Source: Desulforamulus aeronauticus DSM 10349 (GTDB lineage Bacteria; Bacillota; Desulfotomaculia; Desulfotomaculales; Desulfotomaculaceae). From it: DNA of 64,000 nt. The notes beneath the pieces were generated by a model. It was given only the letters and a program-made list of their open reading frames with translations, had not been told where the DNA came from and did not search any database. The DNA lies in contig NZ_FRAR01000009.1 in the NCBI RefSeq assembly GCF_900142375.1, forward strand, positions 1-64,000. Reading direction: 5' to 3'. Made by a program: the position numbers and the translations under genes. Shown here one piece after another: positions 51,247-59,663 of the stretch; within the stretch, counting starts at the first letter, position 1, and the number at the start of each line of letters is the position of its first letter.

Positions 51247-51565
51247 GTAAATAGATACCCCCTATGTTGTTTTAAAGAAATATTCGCTAGCTAATAGGAA
51301 AATCCTTCCAATTAATAAGAAAATAAGTAAATATTTTCCATAAAAAATTACCTTCTTGATATGTCTATCCTTTTATACTGTTTAACTTACCCGCGTCAGA
51401 AGTCCCCTTCCTGAACTTTCCATGCTTGCGATAACAAGGGTGAAGGTGGGGGATGAATGGCGGCAGAATGAGGATAGATATACAAAACGCTTGTTCTGCC
51501 TAGGTTCTACTACTATAATAAGAATATGGAATATACATGGCAACTGTAGGTGAGGTGAAATTGCT
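51247..51565. mobile_element. IS200/IS605-type end sequence upstream of the tnpB remnant
   Basis: No gene. 51399-51456 (AGAAGTCCCCTTCCTGAAC...GGTGAAGGTGGGGGATGAAT) resembles the right-end hairpin at 52460-52500 of the same element, with a longer loop. It is either the element's left end or the right end of an older, otherwise lost insertion. Confidence 0.45.
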
Positions 51566-52382
51566 ATGTACAATCCCAGGGAACATAGGAACTACAAGTT
51601 TCGAATATACCCAACCAAAACACAGGCAGAAACCATACCCAATTTGGCAATGGTCTCGGAGCCTGCTTCAAAGAAGAAAAACTAGCTCTATCCAAGATTG
51701 GCTTAGTAAAAATCAAACTGCACCGGGAAATACCAGGTAAAGTAAAGACTTGCATCATCAAGAGAGAGACTACCGGCAAATGGTATGCAGTGCTATCGGT
51801 TGAAGAATGCCCGGTACTATACTCACCGAACTGGAAAAAACCGGTCTGGATGTTGGGATAGAGAAACTAGCTACCTTATCAGACGGCGAGCAAATCCCTA
51901 ACCCTAAACCTATACAGAAATCAGAGAAAAAGGTAAAGCGTGCCCAAAGGGACTTATCCCGTAAGAAAAAAGGTTCAAAAAACAGAGATAAGGCAAGGCA
52001 AAGACTAGCCAAAATCCACGAAAGAATTCGCCATCAACGTCAAGACTATCTCCACAAAATAGCCAGTTATTTGGTTTGGAAGTATGGCAAGATTGTAGCA
52101 GAAGATTTGCAGATACAAAACATGCTCAAAAACCACCATTTGGCAAAAAGCATTGCTGATGCAGGCTGGGGCTATCTCTTTACAATGCTCTCGTACAAGG
52201 CTGAAAGTGTTGGTCGGGAGTTTATAAGAGTAATAGCCCATGGTTCCTCTCAGGAGTGCAGTCAATGTGGTGCTATCGTAAAGAAAGACTTGGCGGAACG
52301 GGTACACCGTTGTCCGCACTGTGGTCTGGTGCTGGATCGTGATCACAATGCGGCAAAGGTATTAGAAAAAAGAGCTTCTTAG
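51566..52382 (+). pseudogene. Decayed tnpB (RNA-guided nuclease of IS200/IS605-type element)
   Basis: Three fragments in different frames: MYNPREHRNYKFRIYPTKTQ (TnpB N-terminus), then KEEKLALSKIGLVKIKLHREIP..GKWYAVLSVEECP, then from 51813 to 52382 the RuvC part with DVGIEKLATLSDGEQ (first Asp), EDLQIQNM (Glu), the zinc ribbon CSQCG..CPHCG and DRDHNAAKVL (last Asp). Roughly 120 codons are missing between the first two fragments and at least two frameshifts exist. The RuvC residues are intact but no complete protein can be made. No tnpA is present. Confidence 0.85.
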
Positions 52383-52502
52383 TCAATAGATATTCTGTAC
52401 CGTAGGAACTACGGCAAATGCTTGGGGAGCTGGGGTGGGTGCATCCCACAATGAACCAGGAAGCCCCTTCCTGAACACCAGTGAAGGTGGGGGTGAGTTC
52501 AC
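52383..52502 (+). mobile_element. Right end of the element and probable omega-RNA 3' region
   Basis: After the tnpB stop, GAAGCCCCTTCCTGAACACC / AGTGAAGGTGGGGGTGAGTT forms the conserved terminal hairpin, closing with GAGTTCAC, the usual right-end sequence of these elements. In intact elements the non-coding guide RNA ends here and the flanking bases act as guide. Confidence 0.6.
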
Positions 52503-52570
52503 AGAAGTGGTATACTCCAATCATCAAAGATTATTAAATAATAGCAAAGGGAGTGGTTCCTCTGGAAGAC

Positions 52571-52684
52571 ATGTTACAATTCTACAGCAGTCTTTCCCAA
52601 GCAGAAATGCTCTTACTGTTTCTTGGTGTAACAATCGCTTTGGCTTTAATAATTATTGGTTTTAAGCGGAAATACAGTGACTAA
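52571..52684 (+). CDS. Small single-helix membrane protein, 37 aa
   Basis: MLQFYSSLSQAEM precedes one transmembrane helix (LLLFLGVTIALALIIIGF) and a basic end (KRKYSD). The ribosome site is weak (GGGAG 17 bases away, or GGAAG very close), and the frame may begin at GTG 52553 (VVPLEDML). Lies between the element end and tRNA cluster 3. Confidence 0.4.
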   Translation: MLQFYSSLSQAEMLLLFLGVTIALALIIIGFKRKYSD

Positions 52685-52714
52685 ATTATTGATCAAATAA
52701 CTACAACTTGGATG

Positions 52715-52744
52715 TTGACTTGTCCAGTCAGATTATGCTATATT
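52715..52744 (+). promoter_or_regulatory. Promoter of tRNA cluster 3
   Basis: TTGACT (52715-52720), 18-base spacer, TATATT (52739-52744), preceded by TG two bases before the -10. Confidence 0.65.
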
Positions 52745-52769
52745 AATATTCGTCGGTGCGAAATGATAT

Positions 52770-52844
52770 GCGGAAGTGGCTCAGTGGTAGAGCATCGCCT
52801 TGCCAAGGCGAGGGTCGCGAGTTCGAATCTCGTCTTCCGCTCCA
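52770..52844 (+). tRNA. tRNA-Gly (GCC), third copy
   Basis: Same 75-base sequence as at 48279, followed by another 3'-half fragment. Confidence 0.97.
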
Positions 52845-52851
52845 ATTGATA

Positions 52852-52887
52852 TTTAAGGTGAGGGTTATCAAGTTCGAAGCCTCTCCA
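52852..52887 (+). pseudogene. tRNA-Gly 3'-half fragment, third copy
   Basis: AAGGTGAGGGTTATCAAGTT then CGAAGCCTCTCC: the same fragment, more diverged and shorter (no acceptor end). Confidence 0.55.
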
Positions 52888-52897
52888 GTTAATTTTT

Positions 52898-52974
52898 GGA
52901 GCTGTGGTGTAGTGGCCTAACATGCCTGCCTGTCACGCAGGAGAACGCGGGTTCGACTCCCGTCAGCTCCGCCA
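52898..52974 (+). tRNA. tRNA-Asp (GTC), second copy
   Basis: Same 77-base sequence as at 48109. Confidence 0.97.
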
Positions 52975-52996
52975 TTTAATAACTGCTATTTGATAG

Positions 52997-53026
52997 TTGA
53001 CAAAAATAGCAGAAGGTTGTTATACT
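52997..53026 (+). promoter_or_regulatory. Promoter of tRNA-Leu
   Basis: TTGACA (52997-53002), 18-base spacer, TATACT (53021-53026). Confidence 0.7.
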
Positions 53027-53048
53027 AAATAAGCTAAATAGGTCACGC

Positions 53049-53135
53049 GCCCGGGTGGCGGAATAGGCAGACGCACAGGACTTAAAATCCTGCGATGGCA
53101 ACATCGTGCCGGTTCGACCCCGGCTCCGGGCACCA
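53049..53135 (+). tRNA. tRNA-Leu (TAA)
   Basis: 87 bases with CCA and a long variable arm (GATGGCAACATCG). Acceptor GCCCGGG / TCCGGGC, anticodon loop ACTTAAA. Confidence 0.96.
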
Positions 53136-53478
53136 TATAGTATAAGGGACTAGGTACTTTACCTGGTTCCTTTTTCATTTACCGCACCGTCAATTGACGG
53201 TTTAAAGATGCTATTTAATTTACCAGCACGTTCCTTATCCATATCTTTAAGGACGTGCTGATATTTTTTTGTCTATATCAGAAAGTATGCCTTAGCTCAT
53301 GGGTACTTGAGAATCAGATAGATGATAGTAAATAAGGAAATCATTAGCGGCTTTTCAAATCCAATAGCCTTGTATCGTCAGTACGACTAAAACAGTACCG
53401 CCTGACCCGGATGGTGGTACTGTCATAATATCCTGTCTTCACCAATAAACTTACAATATAGGTATCGCGGAAAGGAGA
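53136..53478. other. Intergenic region with three hairpins
   Basis: No gene. AAGGGACTAGGTA / TACCTGGTTCCTT + TTTTT (53143-53177) should end the tRNA-Leu transcript. ACCGTCAATTGACGGT (53186-53201) is a perfect palindrome. CAGCACGT..CCTTA / TAAGG ACGTGCTG + ATATTTTTTT (53221-53270) is a second terminator-like hairpin. Confidence 0.55.
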
Positions 53479-53484
53479 ATGCGC

Positions 53485-54000
53485 ATGAATGATAAGCAAA
53501 CTAGGGAGTGCAACTACAAGGTAGATGCGCCATATCCGCCGGTGCGAGTGGCTGGTATAAATCCCGTTTATGCCTGCGAGATGCTCAGTAACATGGCCGA
53601 GGTTGTTTCTGAAATGAGCGACGTTACCCGGTATTTCTACATCGCCGTTGTAACGGGGCCGCAGTATAGTTGGATTTCAAAATGCTTTCACCATATCAGC
53701 ATCGTTGAAATGCACCACCTCAATATATTTGCCGAGCTGGCCCTGCTGCTTGGGGCGGATCCGCGACTTTGGAGTTGCCAAGAATGCACGCCCTGGTGGT
53801 CACCCTCGTTTATCGGTTATCCGCGCGAGTTACGCGCGCTAATAGCTGAATCAATCAAAGCAGAGGAAGCAGCCATTAGCAAGTACTCCAGACAGGCGAA
53901 TACCATCTGCGATATGAATATCGTGGCGATCTTACATCGCATTATACGCGACGAGGAGCGTCACCTGCAGATTTTCCATGAGATATATCAACAGATATAA
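53485..54000 (+). CDS. Ferritin-like diiron protein
   Basis: 171 residues from ATG 53485, seven bases after AAAGGAG (an ATG at 53479 is too close). The helical bundle carries putative diiron ligands EMHHLNIFAELALLLG, KAEEAAISKY and RDEERHLQIF, the ExxH/E..EExH pattern of rubrerythrin/bacterioferritin-like proteins. The N-terminal YPPVRVAGINPVYACEML resembles CotJC-type or manganese-catalase-like spore proteins. Iron or peroxide handling is inferred. Confidence 0.75.
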   Translation: MNDKQTRECNYKVDAPYPPVRVAGINPVYACEMLSNMAEVVSEMSDVTRYFYIAVVTGPQYSWISKCFHHISIVEMHHLNIFAELALLLGADPRLWSCQECTPWWSPSFIGYPRELRALIAESIKAEEAAISKYSRQANTICDMNIVAILHRIIRDEERHLQIFHEIYQQI

Positions 54001-54164
54001 GGTTTTTTAAAAAAGCAGAGTTTGCTCCTTAATCACCAGCGTCAGAATGGCCTTCATTTGACCCCTGATGACTTTTGACAATCAATCCGCAATGGCCAGT
54101 TCCAGTCCACTACCCTCCATACTGTTAGACCGTGATTTGTCATCACCTTACTAATGCGTATCTG

Positions 54165-54872
54165 TCAGATGTTTGGGTTGTATTTTTGGCCTTTATAAAA
54201 ACGGATACTTTGTAAAGCAATAATACAGGCTGCTAACCATACTCCACCAGCTGCATATCCTGCCAAAACATCACTTGGGTAATGAACACCTAGATATATA
54301 CGGCTGAGACCTATTGCAAGAATAAGAAAAACAGTTAAAACTGGCACATACCAGGATGATTTACCTTGTTTTCTTAAATTTAGCCATAATAAATAACCAA
54401 TCATTCCGTAGAAGGTTGTTGATACCATAGCATGTCCACTGGGAAAACTATAACCGTTAACCTCTACCAGATGCAGTATATCCGGCCGTGCTCGCTGAAA
54501 GACACTCTTAAGTAGATAATTTAGACAACTTCCGCCAGCCAAACTGATAACCAGGATTACGGTTTCCCAGAAGTGTTTTAAACGAAATAGTAAATACCAG
54601 CCTAAGACCAGGAGCAAGGCAATTTCAAAATAGGCCGAACCAATTTGGGTTACCCCAATAAAAAAACTGGTTAACTTAGCACTAGCAAAACTTTGAATGA
54701 AGTGAGTAATGGACGTATCAAATAAAATAAGTTCATTCTCAAGCAGTTTTGATGCCAGCTTCCCGAAAAGGGTCAATAAAATAGCCCCCGCAGCTAGTCC
54801 CCAGATTATGTGCAGAGAAAATTTACTGAGAGGAGAACGTAAAACCGAATTTATGATTCGCATTAGTTTCAT
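54165..54872 (-). CDS. PAP2-family membrane phosphatase
   Basis: 235 residues, six hydrophobic segments. The three phosphatase motifs are KSVFQRARPD, YSFPSGHAM and SRIYLGVHYPSDVLAGY, with catalytic His in the second and third. Likely dephosphorylates phosphatidic acid or undecaprenyl pyrophosphate on the outer face. Ribosome site GGTGGTTAGGAATG is weak. Confidence 0.92.
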   Translation of the reverse strand: MKLMRIINSVLRSPLSKFSLHIIWGLAAGAILLTLFGKLASKLLENELILFDTSITHFIQSFASAKLTSFFIGVTQIGSAYFEIALLLVLGWYLLFRLKHFWETVILVISLAGGSCLNYLLKSVFQRARPDILHLVEVNGYSFPSGHAMVSTTFYGMIGYLLWLNLRKQGKSSWYVPVLTVFLILAIGLSRIYLGVHYPSDVLAGYAAGGVWLAACIIALQSIRFYKGQKYNPNI

Positions 54873-54940
54873 TCCTAACCACCTTTAGGACTAAATGTTA
54901 TATTGTTCCCTTTAAATTCTAAAAACGTTGTTAATAAAAG

Positions 54941-54972
54941 GCAGCACCCCCCAATTGGGTTGCTGCCTTAAC
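54941..54972 (-). terminator. Terminator of the CBS-protein gene
   Basis: AAGGCAGCA / TGCTGCCTT stem with TTTTATT on the minus strand. Confidence 0.65.
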
Positions 54973-55050
54973 TGTTCCGGTCAATCAACTGAAAAGTGGT
55001 ACAGCTTTTTAAAATGATAGATGCTTTACTACAGTAATGATTGTTTGGTT

Positions 55051-55506
55051 TTAAAGCAGGGATTTGAAAGAATGCCTGATCACATCGCCACGGCTGATGA
55101 TGCCAACTAGTACCCCATTACGTTCAACCGGTAGTTTTTTAATTTGTTTTTTTCCTAAAATAGCAGCAATATCTTCAATTTCTTCATCCCAGGAAACTTT
55201 AAAGACCTTGCCAGCGACGATTTCCATGACATTCAAATTCAGTAGCCTTTGTGCTCTTTCCTCAAACTCTTCATTGTCCCCTTTGACCACAGCAATATAA
55301 AAGATAGAATCAATGACTAGATTCTTGTGTTTTCCGATATAACGCATAATATCCCCGTCACTCACATAGGCAATAATTTCGTTTTTGTCATTGACCACAG
55401 GAACGCCGCTGATGCGATGCTGAATAAATTTTTCAATGACAGACCGTACGGTGTCACTTTCCTTAACTTTATAAACTTCGTTAATCATAATTTCATGAGC
55501 TTGCAT
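55051..55506 (-). CDS. CBS-pair domain protein with central insert
   Basis: 151 residues from ATG 55506 (AGGAGAG seven bases upstream; the frame opens at 55524). Two CBS domains (MINEVYKVKESDTVRSVIEKF; VMEIVAGKVFKVSWDEEIEDIAAIL) flank ~30 residues (AVVKGDNEEFEERAQRLLNLN). The pattern VPVVNDKNEIIAYVSDGDIMRYI and LPVERNGVLVGIISRGDVIRH is typical. Presumed nucleotide-sensing regulator; partner unknown. Confidence 0.87.
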   Translation of the reverse strand: MQAHEIMINEVYKVKESDTVRSVIEKFIQHRISGVPVVNDKNEIIAYVSDGDIMRYIGKHKNLVIDSIFYIAVVKGDNEEFEERAQRLLNLNVMEIVAGKVFKVSWDEEIEDIAAILGKKQIKKLPVERNGVLVGIISRGDVIRHSFKSLL

Positions 55507-55707
55507 ACGTATCTCTCCTATCATATCGGTTTTAAGTTAAAAAATCAGTTAGATAAAAAATAAATTTGCTATTTGTATCTTTTCCTAATATAGTAACAAA
55601 GCATATTATTGTATTGTACAATTACTTACCCGTGATGTCTACATATTGCCTTTTAATAAAGTAGTTGTGACCTTAGATTAATTATAACCGATAAAAGAAA
55701 TGAATGT

Positions 55708-55731
55708 AAAAACCGATCCAGAGGATCGGCT
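55708..55731 (-). terminator. Terminator of the 54-aa gene
   Basis: CCGATCC / GGATCGG stem, then TTTTTAC on the minus strand. Confidence 0.7.
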
Positions 55732-55736
55732 AATTA

Positions 55737-55901
55737 CTAGAGGGTTTTCTTTTCTTTGCGTGAAGTCACACCCATATCTTCTTCTAGTTTTACCAGCCTT
55801 GGACTAACATCACCGGCAAATTGATCAAGTCTGGCTGGTTTGCTGGCGGGACGGTCTGGATATCTGGTGTTTGGGCTGTTGCTGGTTCCTCGACCTGACA
55901 T
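55737..55901 (-). CDS. Small hypothetical protein, 54 aa
   Basis: From ATG 55901, directly after GGAGGTGATTATT (the longer frame to 55970 has no ribosome site): starts MSGRGTSNSPNTRYPDRPAS, then LDQFAGDVSPRLVKLEEDMG, basic end. Disordered composition; unrecognised. A spore-associated role is possible but unsupported. Confidence 0.65.
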   Translation of the reverse strand: MSGRGTSNSPNTRYPDRPASKPARLDQFAGDVSPRLVKLEEDMGVTSRKEKKTL

Positions 55902-55972
55902 AATAATCACCTCCAGCCTTATTATGCCCCTAAAGCCGTTGTCTAATTTTGTTTGCGAGAGGAATCTCATAA

Positions 55973-56152
55973 ATGACCAATCAAAAACCGCTGTGCCCGA
56001 AGTGTAAGCATTTTTATATTACCTGGGACAAGCAGTTTCCCAATGGCTGCAGGGCATACCGTATAAAATCAAAATATCCACCAGCCCTGGAAGTATTGAG
56101 AGCAACAGGAAAGGCCTGTCTGGTTTTTGCTAGGAAGATCCAGCTTAAATAA
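55973..56152 (+). CDS. Conserved small four-Cys protein, 59 aa
   Basis: LCPKCKHFYITWDKQFPNGC followed by RAYRIKSKYPPALEVLRATGKACLVF. The pattern CPxCxxFxxTWDxxFPxGCxAYxxKS is one I know from short uncharacterised bacterial proteins, and the Cys set suggests zinc. Ribosome site GAGAGGAATC. Diverges from the preceding gene. Confidence 0.7.
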   Translation: MTNQKPLCPKCKHFYITWDKQFPNGCRAYRIKSKYPPALEVLRATGKACLVFARKIQLK

Positions 56153-56248
56153 TTCCGGTTGTCAAAATAGATTCCATTTTGCATTTAGAGGAATCTTTGA
56201 GAGAAAGAGCCAATAGTAGAAGGAGAATAAAACGGGAGGCTTAGCCCA

Positions 56249-57040
56249 TTGAGATTTTGCACTCTTTCTTCGTGCAGTTATGCAAACAGTGTTGTTGTTC
56301 AAGATCATAATACCTGTATTTTGGTTGATTGTGGTTTAAGGAAACGAGACATCAAGCCCTTTCTAGATACAGTAGGATTAACACCAAGTGATATCGATGC
56401 GGTTCTCGTGACTCACTGCCATGTAGATCATTCATACGGTCTAAATTACCTACTGGCAGAAAAAGATATCCCTGTATATTCCACTACCGGTGTTTTGAGG
56501 GAACTATCTATCGGATATGCCTTTAAAAAGACACCAAACCTGGTAGCTCTACATCAGGAACGGGCAGAAACCATCAATACCATTAAGGTAACCCCTTTCA
56601 AACTTTCGCATGATGTTGAAACTATTGGGTTCCTCCTAAGTGATGGCAGGGAAACCCTTGGTTATCTGACGGATACCGGCTTTGTACCTGAAAGATGCTT
56701 GGCAGCCTTTCAATCAGTTAACTATTTATACATAGAATCAAATCACGATGTGCAAATGTATCAAAGTTCTCGTAAACCTTATTTTGTCAAAAAGCGCAAC
56801 CTCGGGCCCCAGGGCCATTTGTCTAACGCTCAATGCCGGGAGGCTTTACATTTAATGGGGTTAAAAGAATGCGAACTGGTAGTATTGGCTCACCTAAGTG
56901 AAGAGGATAATCAACCGGACATTGCTCTAGATACTGCCAGGGCAGGTTTAGGGGCAGACACCAAACTAGTGACTGCGCCCTCTCGTTTACCTGGTGAGTG
57001 GAGTAATGTAATATTACAAAAAATAAAAACCAATACTTAA
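56249..57040 (+). CDS. Metallo-beta-lactamase-fold hydrolase (YycJ/WalJ-like)
   Basis: 263 residues. Metal site THCHVDHSYG (HxHxDH), plus downstream SNHD and LSHDVET. The N-terminus FCTLSSCSYANSVVVQDHNTCILVDCG matches the YycJ/WalJ group of putative nuclease or exonuclease-like enzymes. It is not linked to walRK here, so function is uncertain. TTG start (56249) with GGGAGGCTTAGCC upstream. Confidence 0.85.
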   Translation: MRFCTLSSCSYANSVVVQDHNTCILVDCGLRKRDIKPFLDTVGLTPSDIDAVLVTHCHVDHSYGLNYLLAEKDIPVYSTTGVLRELSIGYAFKKTPNLVALHQERAETINTIKVTPFKLSHDVETIGFLLSDGRETLGYLTDTGFVPERCLAAFQSVNYLYIESNHDVQMYQSSRKPYFVKKRNLGPQGHLSNAQCREALHLMGLKECELVVLAHLSEEDNQPDIALDTARAGLGADTKLVTAPSRLPGEWSNVILQKIKTNT

Positions 57041-57061
57041 GATTCAAATTCAATCAGCAAA

Positions 57062-57098
57062 AAACCTAGCGGACATTTTGTCCGCTAGGTTTTTTGCT
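57062..57098 (+). terminator. Terminator
   Basis: AAAACCTAGCGGACA / TGTCCGCTAGGTTTT, 15-bp stem, then TT. Confidence 0.8.
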
Positions 57099-57119
57099 AA
57101 AGCAAGTAAGCGCAGTTAA

Positions 57120-57830
57120 TTAATTTTGTTTAAAGTAACGGTCCAACAAACCTTTAAATACTTTGCCGTGTCTGGCTTCATCTTTGCACATTTCATGAAC
57201 GGTGTCATGAATGGCATCGTAATTTAATTGCTTTGCTTTGGTGGCAATGTCTTTTTTGCCCTGACAGGCCCCAAACTCGGCGGCCACCCTTAATTCAAGA
57301 TTCTTTTTGGTATCTGCATGAACAACTTCACCCAGTAACTCTGCAAATTTGGCGGCGTGTTCTGCTTCTTCAAAGGCAATTCTTTTGTAGGCCTCAGCAA
57401 TTTCAGGAAAACCTTCCCGATCTGCCTGGCGACTCATTGCTAGATACATCCCCACTTCGGTGCATTCTCCAACAAAATTGGCTTTTAGACCTTCAATAAT
57501 TTCAGAATCAATACCCTGGGCAACACCAATTTTGTGTTCATCGGCCCATTGTAGGGTACCTTCTTGTTTTTCATTAAACTTATCTTTGGGAGCTTGGCAG
57601 AGGGGGCAATTTTCTGGTGCTTCATTACCTTCATACATATGGCCACAAACGGAGCAAACAAATTTCTTCATAGTAAGCTTTCCTTCTTTCATTTTAGATT
57701 TATTTTCTTTACTACTCTTGGGGAGGATCTCTTCAAAGGCCGAGTTGTCCAGAGCACATAAGGGACAGACTGGGGGAAGGGCTTCACCTCTATGGACATA
57801 GCCACAGGCTTTACATCTCCATTTTGTCAT
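57120..57830 (-). CDS. Rubrerythrin with two N-terminal rubredoxin-like domains
   Basis: 236 residues. First Cys4 module CKACG..CPLC (residues 6-25), a Lys-rich linker, second module CSVCG..CPLC (~59-80), then the diiron four-helix bundle with [11 protein letters not shown] and CKDEARH. Rubredoxin before the bundle is the reverse-rubrerythrin order, found in anaerobes where it reduces peroxide and oxygen. Met54 (57671) has GAAGGAAAG nine bases before it and could start a normal-length 183-residue form, so the first module may be an added piece. Confidence 0.9.
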   Translation of the reverse strand: MTKWRCKACGYVHRGEALPPVCPLCALDNSAFEEILPKSSKENKSKMKEGKLTMKKFVCSVCGHMYEGNEAPENCPLCQAPKDKFNEKQEGTLQWADEHKIGVAQGIDSEIIEGLKANFVGECTEVGMYLAMSRQADREGFPEIAEAYKRIAFEEAEHAAKFAELLGEVVHADTKKNLELRVAAEFGACQGKKDIATKAKQLNYDAIHDTVHEMCKDEARHGKVFKGLLDRYFKQN

Positions 57831-58097
57831 CCTACTTCACCTCTTACGAATGGATTGGAAGCCAATCCGGTTGTTGAAACTAATAATATCAGGACAATCT
57901 TGCAAAACCCTTACGAAAAAGTTGACTAATTATTGAAATGTGATCACTAAACTAGATGGGTAGCCTTACTTGTCTTAGGGTTTAGTTAGATCAATCTTAC
58001 AATAATCTTAATTTGGCAGGAGCAGGATACTATTTGGGTACTAATTATGTTTAAATAGTGTCAGCTAAAAAATTTAGGAAAAGAGGTGCAGCAATAT
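57831..58097. other. AT-rich divergent promoter region
   Basis: No ORF. Shared upstream region of rubrerythrin (minus) and the rubredoxin-like small protein (plus); no clear PerR box was identified by eye. Confidence 0.4.
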
Positions 58098-58217
58098 ATG
58101 AAAAAATGGAAGTGTAAAGGCTGTGGTGCACTACGGCCAGGAGATACAGCTCCAGAAGTTTGCCCAATCTGTGGGGGATCAAATTTTGTAGAGGCTGTAG
58201 AAAAACCCAGTAAATAA
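58098..58217 (+). CDS. Rubredoxin-like small protein, 39 aa
   Basis: MKKWKCKGCGALRPGDTAPE followed by VCPICGGSNF: Cys pairs CKGCG and CPICG as in the first module of the neighbouring rubrerythrin, which it resembles closely ([18 protein letters not shown]). Too short for a full rubredoxin; a mononuclear iron or zinc site is likely. Ribosome site AAAAGAGGTGC. Ends at a strong terminator. Confidence 0.75.
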   Translation: MKKWKCKGCGALRPGDTAPEVCPICGGSNFVEAVEKPSK

Positions 58218-58223
58218 GTAATC

Positions 58224-58275
58224 TAGGAAAAGCCGTCGGATTGTTAGGTTACAATACCGACGGCTTTTCCTAGTT
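58224..58275 (+). terminator. Terminator
   Basis: AGGAAAAGCCGTCGG / CCGACGGCTTTTCCT 15-bp stem. Confidence 0.8.
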
Positions 58276-58453
58276 TGTAATGTATTTTTGGAAGTATTAT
58301 GGCTGCTGCTCTATTTTCGAACAAGGGGCGTTCTGTTTTGGGACTCGTTTAAGTGCCCACTATTAGCAGCATCAGTATTTTGAATAGTCTGTTTTATGGG
58401 AATGGTTATTGCATAATTACTACTTATAAAACCACGAAAGGGGTGGGCTGGCA

Positions 58454-58726
58454 ATGCCCAAGTATGTAATTGAAAGAGAAATTCCCGGTGCCGGTCATCT
58501 AACAACTAACGAGTTGCAAGCAATTTCGCAAAAGTCCTGCGGTGTTTTAAGCCAGTTAGGGCCTGAAATTCAATGGGTACAAAGTTATGTTACCGATAAT
58601 AAGATTTATTGTGTGTACATTGCCCCTAATGAAGAAATGGTTAGGCAACATGCCACCAAAGGTGGGTTTCCGGCCAATTCTGTGGCTGAAGTTAAAAGAG
58701 TAATTGATCCCACAACAGCGGAATAA
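58454..58726 (+). CDS. DUF4242 protein (nickel-binding fold family)
   Basis: 90 residues: MPKYVIEREIPGAGHLTTNELQ and VQSYVTDNKIYCVYIAPNEEMVRQHATKGGFPANSVAEVKRVIDP match the DUF4242 ferredoxin-like fold, one member of which (SCO4226) binds nickel. Role here unknown; a link to the nickel enzyme CooS is only speculation. Ribosome site AAAGGGGTGGGC. Confidence 0.82.
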   Translation: MPKYVIEREIPGAGHLTTNELQAISQKSCGVLSQLGPEIQWVQSYVTDNKIYCVYIAPNEEMVRQHATKGGFPANSVAEVKRVIDPTTAE

Positions 58727-58746
58727 CTATGTAATTAAATTTAATA

Positions 58747-58797
58747 AAAACTGTCTCGCCAAAAGGAGTTAACGCCGGGCGGGGCAGTTTTTATTTT
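58747..58797 (+). terminator. Terminator
   Basis: AAAACTGTCTCGCC / GGCGGGGCAGTTTT stem, then TATTTT. Confidence 0.65.
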
Positions 58798-58869
58798 GCT
58801 GGACAACAGTCCGTTTTAGATATGCTAAAATAGATTGTAGTCTTAATAGACCAAACCCAAGGAGGTCAA

Positions 58870-59484
58870 ATGGATACAAAGAAATTTCATTTACTGTTAG
58901 TCATTAGTTACTTAGCTGTATTTGTTTGGTCAATGATAAATCCCCACGATTATTTTACCTGGTTCTTAGAAGTACTGCCGGCTGTTATCGGGTTAATCCT
59001 GTTGTTTATTATTTATCCTACGTTTAGGTTTACCAATTTAGTTTATGTCCTAATTTTTTTTCATGCCATCATTTTAACTATCGGTGGTCATTATACTTAC
59101 GCGGAAGTACCCCTTTTTAACTGGTTGCAAGAAATCTTTAATTTAGATAGGAACTATTATGACCGACTTGGCCACTTTGCCCAGGGTTTTGTGCCGGCCA
59201 TGGTTGCCAGGGAGATATTAGTGAGAAAAAAGATAATAAAAAACAACCGCTGGTTATTTTTTATTACTGTCTGTATTTGCCTATCCATTAGTGCACTGTA
59301 TGAACTCATTGAATTTGCCGTGGCGCTGTTAACCGGAGCAAGTGCCGAAGCATTTCTGGGGACCCAAGGGGATGTCTGGGATACCCAGTGGGATATGTTA
59401 TTTGCCTTACTGGGAGCGATCTCTTCGCTGCTGTTATTACAGGGGCAGCAGGATAAAACGTTAAAGTCTACGCTTCCAGAATAG
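58870..59484 (+). CDS. DUF2238 membrane protein (YjdF-like)
   Basis: 204 residues with six hydrophobic segments. The family block GGHYTYAEVPLFNWLQEIFNLDRNYYDRLGHFAQGF and SALYELIEFAVALLTGASAEAFLGTQGDVWDTQWDM is clear. Function unknown. Ribosome site AAGGAGGTCAA. Confidence 0.85.
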   Translation: MDTKKFHLLLVISYLAVFVWSMINPHDYFTWFLEVLPAVIGLILLFIIYPTFRFTNLVYVLIFFHAIILTIGGHYTYAEVPLFNWLQEIFNLDRNYYDRLGHFAQGFVPAMVAREILVRKKIIKNNRWLFFITVCICLSISALYELIEFAVALLTGASAEAFLGTQGDVWDTQWDMLFALLGAISSLLLLQGQQDKTLKSTLPE

Positions 59485-59520
59485 TGGTTTACCTCCAAAC
59501 CGATAGTTTTTTAACGAAAG

Positions 59521-59552
59521 CCTCGACCTCCGGGTAGAGGCTTCATTAATTT
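59521..59552 (+). terminator. Terminator
   Basis: AAAGCCTC / GAGGCTTC stem. Confidence 0.6.
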
Positions 59553-59620
59553 GGGGAGTTACACTTAAACTTTAAGAAAGTCTTAAGTATTATGTTGGCT
59601 GGTTATTAAGAATTAGACTT

Positions 59621-59626
59621 TATAAT
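59621..59626 (+). promoter_or_regulatory. -10 element of the two-component operon
   Basis: TATAAT with a poor -35, and TTAAG repeats upstream (59579-59589, 59605-59610) spaced as regulator boxes; likely activator-dependent, possibly autoregulated. Confidence 0.4.
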
Positions 59627-59663
59627 GTGGTTAGTCTAGTATTGAAACGAGGGGTTGTGAAAA

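Noticed and set aside
52005-52346. Minus-strand ORF within the tnpB relic
   Set aside because: Mirror of TnpB RuvC coding sequence; no start signal.
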